Of a stretch of 64,000 bases of DNA, positions 17,970-25,721 are shown piece by piece. Below the pieces are notes generated by a model. That model had not been told where the DNA came from. It did not search any database and saw only the letters and a program-made list of their open reading frames with translations. Within the stretch, counting starts at the first letter, position 1, and each line of letters starts with the position of its first letter. The translations under genes and the position numbers were made by a program. The DNA lies in assembly GCF_014191055.1 (NCBI RefSeq), contig NZ_JACHWB010000007.1, positions 100,889-164,888 on the forward strand, in the 5' to 3' direction. Origin of the DNA: Microvirga lupini (GTDB taxonomy: Bacteria; Pseudomonadota; Alphaproteobacteria; Rhizobiales; Beijerinckiaceae).

Positions 17970-19547
17970 ATGGCTCAAGATATGGGTGCGAAGAAGGTTA
18001 TGGGTTGGACGTTAGGGCAGGTTGGTTTATCGGCGGCCATCGCATTATGCCTGCTTTCAAGCCAATCTTATGCGCAAAAGACGAGCAGCCGGATTACAGT
18101 TGCCCTGGAGGAAGACCTCCGAGGCCTCGATCCGCGCCGGGATCGGGACGGCATGTCGGATCCGGTCCATATGCATGTGGTCGAGGGTCTTCTGGGCTAT
18201 GTGGACGATCTGAGTGTCCGTCCGATGCTCGCCAGCTCCTTCACCATCGGCGACGACGGTAGGTCCTATACGTTCAAGCTGCGCGAGGGCGTGCGCTTCC
18301 ATAACGGCAAGCCTTTGACCTCCGCGGAGGTGAAATGGTCCTGGGACTATGTCATGGCGGCAGATTCCATCTGGCGCTGCAAGGCGGTGTTCGACGGGCC
18401 GATCAAGGTCGCCGGCGTCGAGGCCCCGGATGCCCGGACGATCGTCTTCAGGCTCGATCAGCCGAACGGGAGCTTCATCTATAATCTCGCGCGAACCGAT
18501 TGCGCGGGAACGCCGATCCTGCATCCGGAATCCGTCGATGCGGATGGCAAGTGGAGGGGCGTGATCGGGACCGGCCCATTCCAGCTCGGCGAGCGCCGCA
18601 TCGGCCAGTACACGGAGGTCAAGCGCTTCCCTGACTATGCCCTCAGCAATGCCGAGCCGAGCGGGCGCGTGGGCAAGAAGGAAGCGCTGGTCGAGACCGT
18701 TCGATTCACGGTCGTGGCGGATCCATCCGCAAGGCTGGTCGGCCTGCGTTCCGGCGATCTGGACATCACGCCCCTGACGGCAGAGGTGGTGGATCAGATC
18801 GAGAAAGATCCGAAGCTCCATGTCACCTCGTCCGATACGACCGTGTGGTATGCCCTGCTGTTCGGTATGAACGATCCGCTCCTGAAGGACGTGCGCATGC
18901 GCCGGGCCATCGCGGCGGCCATCGACCGGACTGCCGTGGCGCAGGGCGTCTCGTTCGGCCAGTGGTCGGGTTCGGCAACGCCGGTGCCGGGCGCAAGCCT
19001 GCTCTATACGCGCCCTTCGTCTGAAGACGAGGTTGCTTCCCTGACCCGCGCCAAGGCCCTGCTGGCCGAGGCGAAGTATGCCGGACAACCCATCAGCATT
19101 ATCGCCAACAAAGCCCTGCCGATGATGTTCAACCAGGCCGTCATTATCCAGAGCATGCTGCAGGCGGCCGGGATCAACGCCAATATCGAGACGCTGGAAT
19201 GGGGATTGCAGCTTGATCGGTATACGAAAGGCACCTATCAGGCGCAGTCCTTCGCCTATTCCGGCCGCTTCGATCCGATGGGCGCATGGGAGCGCATCGT
19301 CGGGCCGGAATCGCGCAAGGTCTGGAAGGACGAAGAGGCCATCACCCTGCTCAACAAGGGCATGAAGACCGCCGATCCGGCGGAGATGAAGCAGATCTCG
19401 GACCAGCTTTACAAGAAGTTCATCAACGATGTCCCGGCTGTCAGCCTCTACAACGTAAAGGTCTTCTATGGGGTCAGCGACCGGCTGGCAGGCGTCAAGG
19501 CATCTCCCCTGGAGGTGGTGAGGGTCTGGAACGTTTCGATCAAGTAA
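17970..19547 (+). CDS. ABC transporter substrate-binding protein, peptide/nickel family (DppA-like)
   Basis: Periplasmic binding protein of SBP family 5, 525 residues. A signal peptide (helix VGLSAAIALCLLSSQSYA, cut before QKTSS) leads into ITVALEEDLRGLDPRRDRDG. Family signatures are GRSYTFKLREGVRFHNGKPL and VRMRRAIAAAIDRTAVAQGV. The start ATG 17970 follows AGGAG; the frame is open to 17895 without homology. It delivers the ligand to the permeases encoded just upstream. Binding proteins of this family take peptides, opines, glutathione and other large ligands, so sequence alone does not fix the substrate. Own promoter inferred from operator site 3. Confidence 0.92.
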   Translation: MAQDMGAKKVMGWTLGQVGLSAAIALCLLSSQSYAQKTSSRITVALEEDLRGLDPRRDRDGMSDPVHMHVVEGLLGYVDDLSVRPMLASSFTIGDDGRSYTFKLREGVRFHNGKPLTSAEVKWSWDYVMAADSIWRCKAVFDGPIKVAGVEAPDARTIVFRLDQPNGSFIYNLARTDCAGTPILHPESVDADGKWRGVIGTGPFQLGERRIGQYTEVKRFPDYALSNAEPSGRVGKKEALVETVRFTVVADPSARLVGLRSGDLDITPLTAEVVDQIEKDPKLHVTSSDTTVWYALLFGMNDPLLKDVRMRRAIAAAIDRTAVAQGVSFGQWSGSATPVPGASLLYTRPSSEDEVASLTRAKALLAEAKYAGQPISIIANKALPMMFNQAVIIQSMLQAAGINANIETLEWGLQLDRYTKGTYQAQSFAYSGRFDPMGAWERIVGPESRKVWKDEEAITLLNKGMKTADPAEMKQISDQLYKKFINDVPAVSLYNVKVFYGVSDRLAGVKASPLEVVRVWNVSIK

Positions 19548-19565
19548 GATCGAACAGCTGATCAT

Positions 19566-19608
19566 TCATGAATCTGCCGGCGCTCTCGCGGTGCCGGCAG
19601 ATTCATGA
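19566..19608 (+). terminator. Long perfect hairpin after the binding-protein gene
   Basis: A perfect 16-bp inverted repeat, TCATGAATCTGCCGGC (19566-19581) and its complement (19593-19608), with an 11-base loop, lies between the binding-protein stop and the GntR gene. No T-run follows. It may end most transcription of the importer or protect its mRNA 3' end while allowing some read-through into the regulator. Confidence 0.55.
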
Positions 19609-19639
19609 TAAGTCCCTCCGAAATAATCGTAAGGTTGTT

Positions 19640-20263
19640 ATGGCAAAGTCACGAGAATCAGCGGAGCAGTTGGCTCGTCTTACGCATGACATCCGCAACG
19701 ACATTGTGTTCGGTGCCTACGAACCTGGAACGTGGCTGAAGCTGAGCGATCTTCAGGATCAGCATAAGGCGAGCGCTTTTCACATCCGCAGGGCGCTCGA
19801 TCAGCTGAAAAGCCTGAAGCTGGTCGACCATGTCGCCAATGCGGGATTTCGTGTCGCCACGCCTGACGAGGCAGTGCGCCAGGAGACGCGCTTCGTGCGC
19901 ACTGTGCTGGAGCGCGGCGCGGCCCCGCTGATCGTCGCGCGGGCCACGGAAGAGGACATCAGCGAACTCCTTGGCCTGGCTCAGGCGTTCGATCAATCCA
20001 TCGAAGCGGAAGGTCGGCGCGTCCAGTCGCGGATCAACCATGAGTTCCATGACAAGCTCTATGGCATCGCCAAGAACGCGGTGCTCAGTGAGATGATCAA
20101 GGAATTGCGCAGCCGCAGCCATCACACCACCACAGGCCGCTGGCGATCGATCGAAGGCCTCAAGGCCAGCAGCCAGGACCATTTCCGAATGGTCGAGGCG
20201 ATCAAGGCTCGCGACCCACATGAGCTGGAGCGTCTGATCGTCGGGCACATCGAGGCATTCTGA
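19640..20263 (+). CDS. GntR family transcriptional regulator, FCD type
   Basis: A 207-residue regulator. The N-terminal winged helix (residues 12-75) has LTHDIRNDIVFGAYEPGTWL and LKLSDLQDQHKASAFHIRRA; the helical FCD effector domain follows, with metal-type His positions in INHEFHDKLY, DHFRMVEAI and IVGHIEAF. FCD regulators bind small acids or amines and usually repress neighbouring catabolic genes. ATG 19640 has AAGG upstream. It sits centrally in the cluster whose promoters carry the TGCGCA palindromes and is the obvious candidate to bind them. I see no copy of the palindrome directly ahead of its own gene, so its expression may depend on read-through past the hairpin. Confidence 0.88.
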   Translation: MAKSRESAEQLARLTHDIRNDIVFGAYEPGTWLKLSDLQDQHKASAFHIRRALDQLKSLKLVDHVANAGFRVATPDEAVRQETRFVRTVLERGAAPLIVARATEEDISELLGLAQAFDQSIEAEGRRVQSRINHEFHDKLYGIAKNAVLSEMIKELRSRSHHTTTGRWRSIEGLKASSQDHFRMVEAIKARDPHELERLIVGHIEAF

Positions 20264-20287
20264 CCGGATTGCCGCTGCTCAAAAAGG

Positions 20288-21130
20288 TTAGCGAATGCCA
20301 TCCCAGCAGGCGCGCGATAGCTCTGCGATGCGCCGCGTGGCTGCCGCATGGCCGGGAAGGCCGTCCGGCATGGTCTCGGGCACGTTGTCGGTGATGGCGC
20401 ACAGGATGTAGAGCGGCTGATCGTTTCTGAACACGATGCCCGCGTCCATCCATCCCCGCTGCCCGCGTCCGGTCTTGTTGGCGACCTTCGTGGTCAGAGG
20501 CAGAAGAGCGGGAATCATGTTCCTGAACCGCTGCCAGCTGAGGAATTGCAGCGCCATCGCGCAGAGCTCGGTGGTGACGCCGAGACGGGCTGCGACACTG
20601 GCATCGGACGTTCCGCGAAGGATCAGATCGAGGAGGAGAACCTGATCGCGGGCCGTTGTCGTGGTCACGGCCTCGAGGGCATGATTTCCAGGCAAGCCGA
20701 CGGGAGGAAGCTTGGTGCGATGAACCGTATCCTTCATGCCGATGCGAGCGCAGTACCGGGTCAGATCGTCGAGATCCAAATCCTTCATCACCTCATAGGT
20801 GCAGATATTGTCGCTGGTGATGATCATCTGGAGGATGGCATCCCTCATCGGGATGAGAAGGCCCGGCGTCATGTACTGGCACACGCCGGACACGATGCCC
20901 TTCTGCAGATGCTCCTCGATCACGACCGGCTGGTCGAGATCGAGCCGCCCTTCATGAACGGCATTGAGGGCCGCCATCATCACGGAGGTCTTGCGCACGC
21001 TCGCTGCCGGCAGGACCCGGTCTCCATGCCGGCTGAACTCCTCTCCTGTCCGGAGATTCCTGACATGCCAGTAGATGTCGAAGTCAGGCGTGTCGGACAC
21101 TTCGTCCAGACGGCCCTTGAGCGTCTCCAT
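20288..21130 (-). CDS. Serine hydrolase of the class A beta-lactamase fold, apparently cytoplasmic
   Basis: A 280-residue penicillin-binding-type hydrolase. It keeps the nucleophile motif S44-V-R-K47 in PAASVRKTSVMM, the SDN loop at residues 106-108 (IITSDNICTYE) and the KTG box (ANKTGRGQRG, 219-221). I cannot find the omega-loop Glu of true class A beta-lactamases with confidence. There is no signal peptide, so it should act in the cytoplasm, unlike antibiotic-resistance enzymes. It is divergent from the deacetylase-like gene, with two operators in the gap, placing it in the regulon. An amidase or esterase acting on the imported compound is more likely than drug resistance; this is inference. 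Confidence 0.82.
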   Translation of the reverse strand: METLKGRLDEVSDTPDFDIYWHVRNLRTGEEFSRHGDRVLPAASVRKTSVMMAALNAVHEGRLDLDQPVVIEEHLQKGIVSGVCQYMTPGLLIPMRDAILQMIITSDNICTYEVMKDLDLDDLTRYCARIGMKDTVHRTKLPPVGLPGNHALEAVTTTTARDQVLLLDLILRGTSDASVAARLGVTTELCAMALQFLSWQRFRNMIPALLPLTTKVANKTGRGQRGWMDAGIVFRNDQPLYILCAITDNVPETMPDGLPGHAAATRRIAELSRACWDGIR

Positions 21131-21152
21131 GGTTCAGGATCTCCATGAGTGA

Positions 21153-21166
21153 GTTTTGCGCAAAAG
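21153..21166. promoter_or_regulatory. Palindromic operator, site 4 of the catabolic regulon
   Basis: GTTTTGCGCAAAAG; its inner 12 bases are a perfect palindrome. It lies 23 bases upstream of the beta-lactamase-fold gene start on the reverse strand, where it would control that gene. Confidence 0.65.
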
Positions 21167-21317
21167 ATGAGGTGTTCTTACCGGATTGTGAGAACAGCCT
21201 CAAGCTCATCAAGAGGGCAAGTTGCCGAACAAAAGTGCTTTTAACACGAATTAAAAAGGAAATTCCAAGTTCTCAAGCGTCAAGTTAGGCTTATAAGGAT
21301 CGCTTGCGTCTTTAAAT

Positions 21318-21331
21318 TTTATGCGCATAAT
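21318..21331. promoter_or_regulatory. Palindromic operator, site 5 of the catabolic regulon
   Basis: TTTATGCGCATAAT, one base from a perfect palindrome and nearly identical to site 2. It lies 40 bases upstream of the deacetylase-like gene at 21371. Together with site 4 it marks the 240-base divergent promoter region as doubly controlled. Confidence 0.72.
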
Positions 21332-21370
21332 GCGGCCGCATGATCCTTCCGCATTCGAGCCAGGGTTCCC

Positions 21371-22411
21371 ATGAAAGCCGTCTTTGCGCCAGCCAGCCAG
21401 CGTCATGACCCTGGTTCCTTCCTGTGCCGGGGCGCTCTGCAAACGATCCTGGAGCAGCCGGCGCGCGTGCGGAACCTCCTCAACGGCGTGCAGGAGAGCG
21501 GTCTCGCGATCGTTGCTCCGCGCGATTTCGGCCTTGATCCGATCCTGGACATCCATGCGGCGGATTATATCAACTTTCTGCGCACGGCTTATGCGGATTG
21601 GCAGGCGATGCGCGCGAGGGGCGTCTCTGCGAGCGAGACCGTGCAGTCCAGCGGCTTCTCATTGCGCCATCGCCATGCCCGTGTTCCGAACGCCGTTTCC
21701 GCTCGTGCCGACTACTATCTGTCCGGCGGCTGGGCGCCCCTGGCCGAAGGCACCTTTGAGGCGGCTGTTGCCTCGGCGCATTCCGCCGTTGAGGCCGCCG
21801 AAATCGTACTGGCGGGCGGTGGTGAAGCCTTTGCGCTCTGCCGTCCCCCGGGGCATCATGCCTATGCCGATCTCGCTGGCGGCTTCTGCTATATCAACAA
21901 CGCTGCCGTTGCCGCGCAAAGGCTCGTCAGGGATCTGAGGCGCGTCACGGTTTTAGATATCGACGCCCATCACGGAAACGGCACGCAGGGTATCTTCTAT
22001 GAACGCAGCGACGTGCAGTTCGTCTCGCTGCATGCGGATCCGACCCATGTCTACCCGTTCTATTGCGGCTTTGCCGATGAGACGGGCCATGGCTCCGGTG
22101 CGGGCTTCAATCTCAATCTGCCTCTGACCATTGGTTCGCGGGACGATGCTTTCATCGACGCCCTGAGACATGCCCTTGGCGCCATCCGCGATTTCCGTCC
22201 CGGCGCCCTCGTGGTGTCGCTCGGCCTCGATATCCATGAGGACGACCCGACGAAGCTTCTGAGCATCTCCGGCGACGGTCTGGCCCGGATCGGAGCCATG
22301 ATCGGCGCCGAGCGCCTGCCGATCGTGGTGATCCAGGAGGGTGGCTATGACATCGGCAAGCTCTCCGGAAACCTCCGCAGCTTCCTGGACGGCTTCGTCG
22401 GTGCGCGATGA
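21371..22411 (+). CDS. Histone deacetylase family protein, acetylpolyamine amidohydrolase-like
   Basis: Zinc-dependent deacylase of the arginase/deacetylase fold, 346 residues. The active site shows RPPGHHAYADLAGGFCYINN with the His162-His163 pair, zinc ligands Asp198 and His200 in VLDIDAHHGNGTQ, and a third Asp in SLGLDIHEDDP; VIQEGGYDIGKL is the conserved C-terminal loop. Bacterial members of this length remove acetyl groups from acetylpolyamines. It starts the forward unit that continues with a class III aminotransferase 48 bases later, as expected for N-acetylpolyamine to free amine to aminoaldehyde. Palindrome site 5 lies upstream. Substrate is inferred, the family is clear. Confidence 0.9.
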   Translation: MKAVFAPASQRHDPGSFLCRGALQTILEQPARVRNLLNGVQESGLAIVAPRDFGLDPILDIHAADYINFLRTAYADWQAMRARGVSASETVQSSGFSLRHRHARVPNAVSARADYYLSGGWAPLAEGTFEAAVASAHSAVEAAEIVLAGGGEAFALCRPPGHHAYADLAGGFCYINNAAVAAQRLVRDLRRVTVLDIDAHHGNGTQGIFYERSDVQFVSLHADPTHVYPFYCGFADETGHGSGAGFNLNLPLTIGSRDDAFIDALRHALGAIRDFRPGALVVSLGLDIHEDDPTKLLSISGDGLARIGAMIGAERLPIVVIQEGGYDIGKLSGNLRSFLDGFVGAR

Positions 22412-22459
22412 AAGCCTTCAACTCTCAACGATCCATCGCATGATAGAGGAGACGGTTCG

Positions 22460-23833
22460 ATGAAAATGCCTGACATGTCCGATCTCGCCAGCTGGCAGTC
22501 GATCGACCGTGCCCACCACATCCATCCGTTCACGGATCAGAAGGCGCTGCGAGCATCCGGATCCAGAATCATCTGCAAGGGTGAGGGCGTCTACCTGCAG
22601 GATGTCGAAGGCAACCGCTATCTGGACGGCATGGCCGGTCTCTGGTGCGTCAATGTCGGCTATGGCCGGCAGGAGCTCGTCACCGCGGCAACCCGGCAAA
22701 TGGAGGAGCTTGCCTATTACAACTGCTTCTTCAACACCTCGACGCCCGCCGCAACGCGCCTGTCCCAGCTTCTGGCCCAGGTGACGCCGGACGGCTTCAA
22801 CCAGTGTTTCTTCACCAATTCAGGCTCAGAGGCCAACGACACGGTGCTGCGCTTCGGGCGGCATTACTGGGCGCTTAAAGGCAAGCCGGAAAAGACGATT
22901 TTCATCAGCCGCCGCAATGCCTATCACGGCAGCACGGTCGCGGCCGGGAGTCTCGGCGGCATGGCCTGGATGCATTCGCAGGGCGGTCTGCCGATCCCCG
23001 ACATCGCGCATATCGATCAGCCCTATTGGTATCACGAGGGTGGTGACGAGACGCCGGAGGAATTCGGCATCCGCGTCGCCCGTCAGCTCAAGGCCAAGAT
23101 CCGCGAACTCGGACCTGATCGCGTCGCCGCCTTCATCGCGGAGCCGATCCAGGGATCTGGGGGCGTCATCATCCCGCCGTCCACCTACTGGCCGGAGATC
23201 AAGAGGATCTGTGCCGAGAACGAGATTCTCTTCATCGCCGATGAGGTCATCTGTGGGTTCGGACGTACCGGAAAATGGTTCGGCTCCGAGTTCTACGACC
23301 TGAAGCCCGACATGATGAGCATGGCGAAAGGCCTTTCATCAGGATATGTACCGATTGGCGCCGTGATGATGAGCGACGAGGTGGCCGACACCCTGGTGGC
23401 CAACGGCTTCCTGTCCCACGGCTTCACCTATTCGGGCCATCCGCTCGCCTGCGCGGTTGCCGTGCGCAACATTGAGATCATGCTCAACGAGAGGCTGGTC
23501 GAGCGGGTGGAAAGCGACATTGGGCCCTATTTCCAGGAAAAGTGGGCTTCATTGAAAAATCATGCTCTTGTGGGCGAGGCTCGCTCAATCGGCCTGATCG
23601 CGGGTCTGGAGATGGTCAAGGATAAGTCTCGGCGTGAGAAATTCCCCACGACCGCGCGTGTCGGCCTTTTCTTCCGCGAGGCCGCCTTTCGCAATGGGTT
23701 GGTGCTGCGCGCCATCGGCGACACCGTCGTGGCCTCGCCACCCCTGGTCATCACTCATGCCGAGGTCGATGAGCTGATCGAGAAGCTCGGGCGGACCCTG
23801 GATGAGACGGAGCGCTACGTGCGCACTCTATAA
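22460..23833 (+). CDS. Class III aminotransferase (omega-amine/putrescine:pyruvate type)
   Basis: PLP enzyme of 457 residues. Motifs: GVYLQDVEGNRYLDGMAGLW, FFTNSGSEANDTVLRFGRHY, NAYHGSTVAAGSLGGM, PIQGSGGVIIPPSTYWPEI, LFIADEVICGFGRTGKWFGS and MSMAKGLSSGYVPIGAVM containing the PLP lysine. This subgroup includes putrescine/diamine, beta-alanine and omega-amino acid:pyruvate aminotransferases. Following the deacylase gene, it would convert a freed terminal amine to an aldehyde, which the GabD-like dehydrogenase and GabT could carry to succinate. ATG 22460 has AGGAG upstream (an in-frame ATG at 22466 is possible). No terminator is evident after it. Confidence 0.9.
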   Translation: MKMPDMSDLASWQSIDRAHHIHPFTDQKALRASGSRIICKGEGVYLQDVEGNRYLDGMAGLWCVNVGYGRQELVTAATRQMEELAYYNCFFNTSTPAATRLSQLLAQVTPDGFNQCFFTNSGSEANDTVLRFGRHYWALKGKPEKTIFISRRNAYHGSTVAAGSLGGMAWMHSQGGLPIPDIAHIDQPYWYHEGGDETPEEFGIRVARQLKAKIRELGPDRVAAFIAEPIQGSGGVIIPPSTYWPEIKRICAENEILFIADEVICGFGRTGKWFGSEFYDLKPDMMSMAKGLSSGYVPIGAVMMSDEVADTLVANGFLSHGFTYSGHPLACAVAVRNIEIMLNERLVERVESDIGPYFQEKWASLKNHALVGEARSIGLIAGLEMVKDKSRREKFPTTARVGLFFREAAFRNGLVLRAIGDTVVASPPLVITHAEVDELIEKLGRTLDETERYVRTL

Positions 23834-24167
23834 CCTGCCGGAGATCCTCGTCGGACGACATCCACGTGGGCATTCCAGCAGGATCAGCAACTTCAGGCCG
23901 CTCGGGTGATAAACACGGGTGGTATGGATGGGCTTGTCCATGATGCCCCTCCGGAACCCGGTATCGATCGGTTTCGCAAGATCACCCTGCCGGCCTTCGC
24001 CTCGTCACGGCCAGCCGAAGAGAGGTCGAGTCTCACGATTCGTGATTCACCGGCGGCCTCTCTCGATCCCTTGCGCTGGATCAAAGCATTTCTCCAGCTT
24101 CAAGCGCATAATATCCGCGATTGATGGTCCGGCGACCACTCGCTGGGGCAAGCAGAGGGAGACGGCG
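23834..24167. other. Intergenic region before the universal stress gene
   Basis: No convincing gene. It contains the FixK/FNR-like box at 24071-24084 and, at 24099-24112, TTCAAGCGCATAAT, which differs at two positions from operator site 5 of the catabolic regulon. Short open frames here show no recognisable protein. The region therefore marks the border between the catabolic and low-oxygen clusters and might carry signals of both. Confidence 0.5.
24071..24084 (+). promoter_or_regulatory. FixK/FNR-like box
   Basis: TTGCGCTGGATCAA fits the FixK/FNR pattern TTG-N8-CAA with a full ATCAA right half-site. It lies about 84 bases upstream of the universal stress gene, a usual position for activation. 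Two related boxes occur in this cluster, at 26437 and 28158. Confidence 0.6.
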
Positions 24168-25004
24168 ATGATCAAGGACATCATGGTGCATCTGGATGGA
24201 AGCCCGGACGACGAGATCCGGCTTGAATATGGCCAAGCCATTGCCGCCATCGATCGGGCCCACCTGATCGGCGTCTTCACCAATCCGCTGCCGGATCTGT
24301 CGATTGCCATGCCGTTCGACGGAGGTGCTGCCGCCGTCGCGCAGGTTGTCTCCGACCTGGAAGAGCAGGCGCGCCGGGAGGGTGATGCGACGGCCAAACG
24401 TCTGACCGAGAGGCTCACCGGGCTTCAGACCCCAAGCGAGCTGCGCCGTTTCGACGAGACCCCCGGCACCATGCCGATCAAGGTTGCGGAACAGGCCCGG
24501 TATGCCGATTTGTTCGTGACGACACGCCCGTATGGTGCAGGCGAGGAACCTGTCTGGCTGGACCTTGTCGAGACCGTCCTGTTCGGCAGCGGGCGCGGCC
24601 TCATGATCGTGCCTCCCGGCCGTCATCGTCAGGGGCCGGTTCAGACTGTTCTCGTGGCCTGGAACGGCAGCCGCGAGGCCGCTCGGGCGGTGAGCGAGGG
24701 ATTAGATTTCATCGAGAGGGCCACTCGTGTCGTGGTCCTTATGATCGGGCATCGAACCGGGGCGGAGACCGGATCAGAGATCAAGGCCCACCTCAATCGA
24801 CATGGCATCATGCCCGAGATCATTGCCGTCGAAAGCGAGGGGCGGCGGGTTGCGGACATTGTGTTGGAGGAGGCCAAAAGCGTCTCGGCCGATCTGATCG
24901 TCATGGGCGGGTACGGCCATACCCGCCTGCGGGAACAGATCTTCGGTGGCGCGACCCTCGATATGCTGACGCTTTCGGATCGCCCGGTCTTGCTGGCACA
25001 TTAA
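24168..25004 (+). CDS. Universal stress protein, two UspA domains
   Basis: A 278-residue cytoplasmic protein with tandem UspA folds. Domain one begins MIKDIMVHLDGSPDDEIRLE; domain two begins VQTVLVAWNGSREAARAVSE and ends with the nucleotide-binding loop DLIVMGGYGHTRLREQIFGG then ATLDMLTLSDRPVLLAH. Tandem Usp proteins are typical of oxygen-limitation and stress regulons. ATG 24168 has GGGAG upstream; the frame is open to 23919 but without homology. It is preceded by a FixK-like box and followed by a good terminator, so it is probably a single-gene transcript. A broken relative is present at 29025. Confidence 0.9.
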   Translation: MIKDIMVHLDGSPDDEIRLEYGQAIAAIDRAHLIGVFTNPLPDLSIAMPFDGGAAAVAQVVSDLEEQARREGDATAKRLTERLTGLQTPSELRRFDETPGTMPIKVAEQARYADLFVTTRPYGAGEEPVWLDLVETVLFGSGRGLMIVPPGRHRQGPVQTVLVAWNGSREAARAVSEGLDFIERATRVVVLMIGHRTGAETGSEIKAHLNRHGIMPEIIAVESEGRRVADIVLEEAKSVSADLIVMGGYGHTRLREQIFGGATLDMLTLSDRPVLLAH

Positions 25005-25050
25005 AGTATCGGACATGAATCCGAACTCACGTCCGATGCTTCAAGTTTTT
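25004..25050 (+). terminator. Intrinsic terminator of the universal stress gene
   Basis: AAGTATCGGAC (25004-25014) pairs with GTCCGATGCTT (25031-25041), eleven pairs with one G-U, followed by CAAGTTTTT with five T residues to 25050. It starts at the last base of the stop codon. The stem sequence resembles the ends of the dispersed repeat next to it, so the repeat may have been adopted as terminator. Confidence 0.65.
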
Positions 25051-25115
25051 GGTTTGACGCATCTTTCCACGCGAAACCGATGCCCACTTTTGCGTTCGAT
25101 GCTCCAGCTTTCAAG
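25051..25115. repeat. Dispersed palindromic repeat, second copy
   Basis: Contains CACTTTTGCGTTCGATG followed by CTCCAG (25085-25107), matching 1258-1280 at 19 of 23 bases. The flanking GACGCATC and CGATGC arms suggest a hairpin. Non-coding and of the same family as the element upstream of the EamA gene. Confidence 0.55.
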
Positions 25116-25133
25116 CTGCTCTGAGAACCCGGC

Positions 25134-25718
25134 ATGACACGGATCGTCATCATCCAGGGACATCCAAGCTCCGACAGCCGGCATTTCTGCCATGCTGTGG
25201 CCGATGCCTATGCTCAGGGTGCTGCAGAAGGGGGACATGAGGTCCGCCTCATTTCCGTTGCCGGGCTCGATTTCCCGCTGCTGCGCTCCAAGGGCGATTG
25301 GGAGGGTGCGCCGCCGCCTCCTGCCGTTGCAGACGCTCAAAAGGTGCTGGCCTGGGCCGAGCACTTCGTCATCATCTATCCTCTCTGGCTCGGTGGAATG
25401 CCGGCGCTGCTCAAGGGTTTCATGGAGCAGGCGTTCCGACCAGCCTTCATGACCGGCGGAGGTGGCTCAGGGGCGAGTTGGAAAACGGCCCTCAAGGGCC
25501 GCTCGTCCCGGATCATCATCACCATGGGCATGCCGGGCCTCGCCTACCGTTGGTACTTCGGCGCGCATAGCCTCAAGAGTCTCAAGCGCAGCATCCTGTC
25601 CCTGGTCGGCATCGGTCCAAACCGCCATACCCTGATCGGCATGATCGAGGGCATGAGCGATACCAAGCGCAAGGCGTGGCTCAGCGCCGCCCGTCACCTC
25701 GGGGTCAGAGGCCGGTAG
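25134..25718 (+). CDS. NAD(P)H-dependent oxidoreductase, flavodoxin-like fold
   Basis: A 194-residue flavoprotein of the NQO1/MdaB/KefF group. The N-terminal FMN-loop is MTRIVIIQGHPSSDSRHFCH, and the family signature is HFVIIYPLWLGGMPALLKGF followed by MEQAFRPAF. These enzymes reduce quinones with two electrons and often protect against electrophiles or oxidative stress. It sits within the low-oxygen/stress cluster, directly before the convergent DUF1003 gene (three-base gap). It has no FixK box of its own that I can see. The start at 25134 is the only sensible one. Confidence 0.86.
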   Translation: MTRIVIIQGHPSSDSRHFCHAVADAYAQGAAEGGHEVRLISVAGLDFPLLRSKGDWEGAPPPPAVADAQKVLAWAEHFVIIYPLWLGGMPALLKGFMEQAFRPAFMTGGGGSGASWKTALKGRSSRIIITMGMPGLAYRWYFGAHSLKSLKRSILSLVGIGPNRHTLIGMIEGMSDTKRKAWLSAARHLGVRGR

Positions 25719-25721
25719 GCG

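Noticed and set aside
18067..18080. CTTATGCGCAAAAG as a sixth operator
   Set aside because: It encodes the S-Y-A-Q-K signal cleavage site of the binding protein and has imperfect symmetry; kept only as a weak possible accessory site, not a feature.
20288..21130. Antibiotic-resistance beta-lactamase
   Set aside because: No signal peptide, no evident omega-loop Glu, and placement in a catabolic regulon argue against it.
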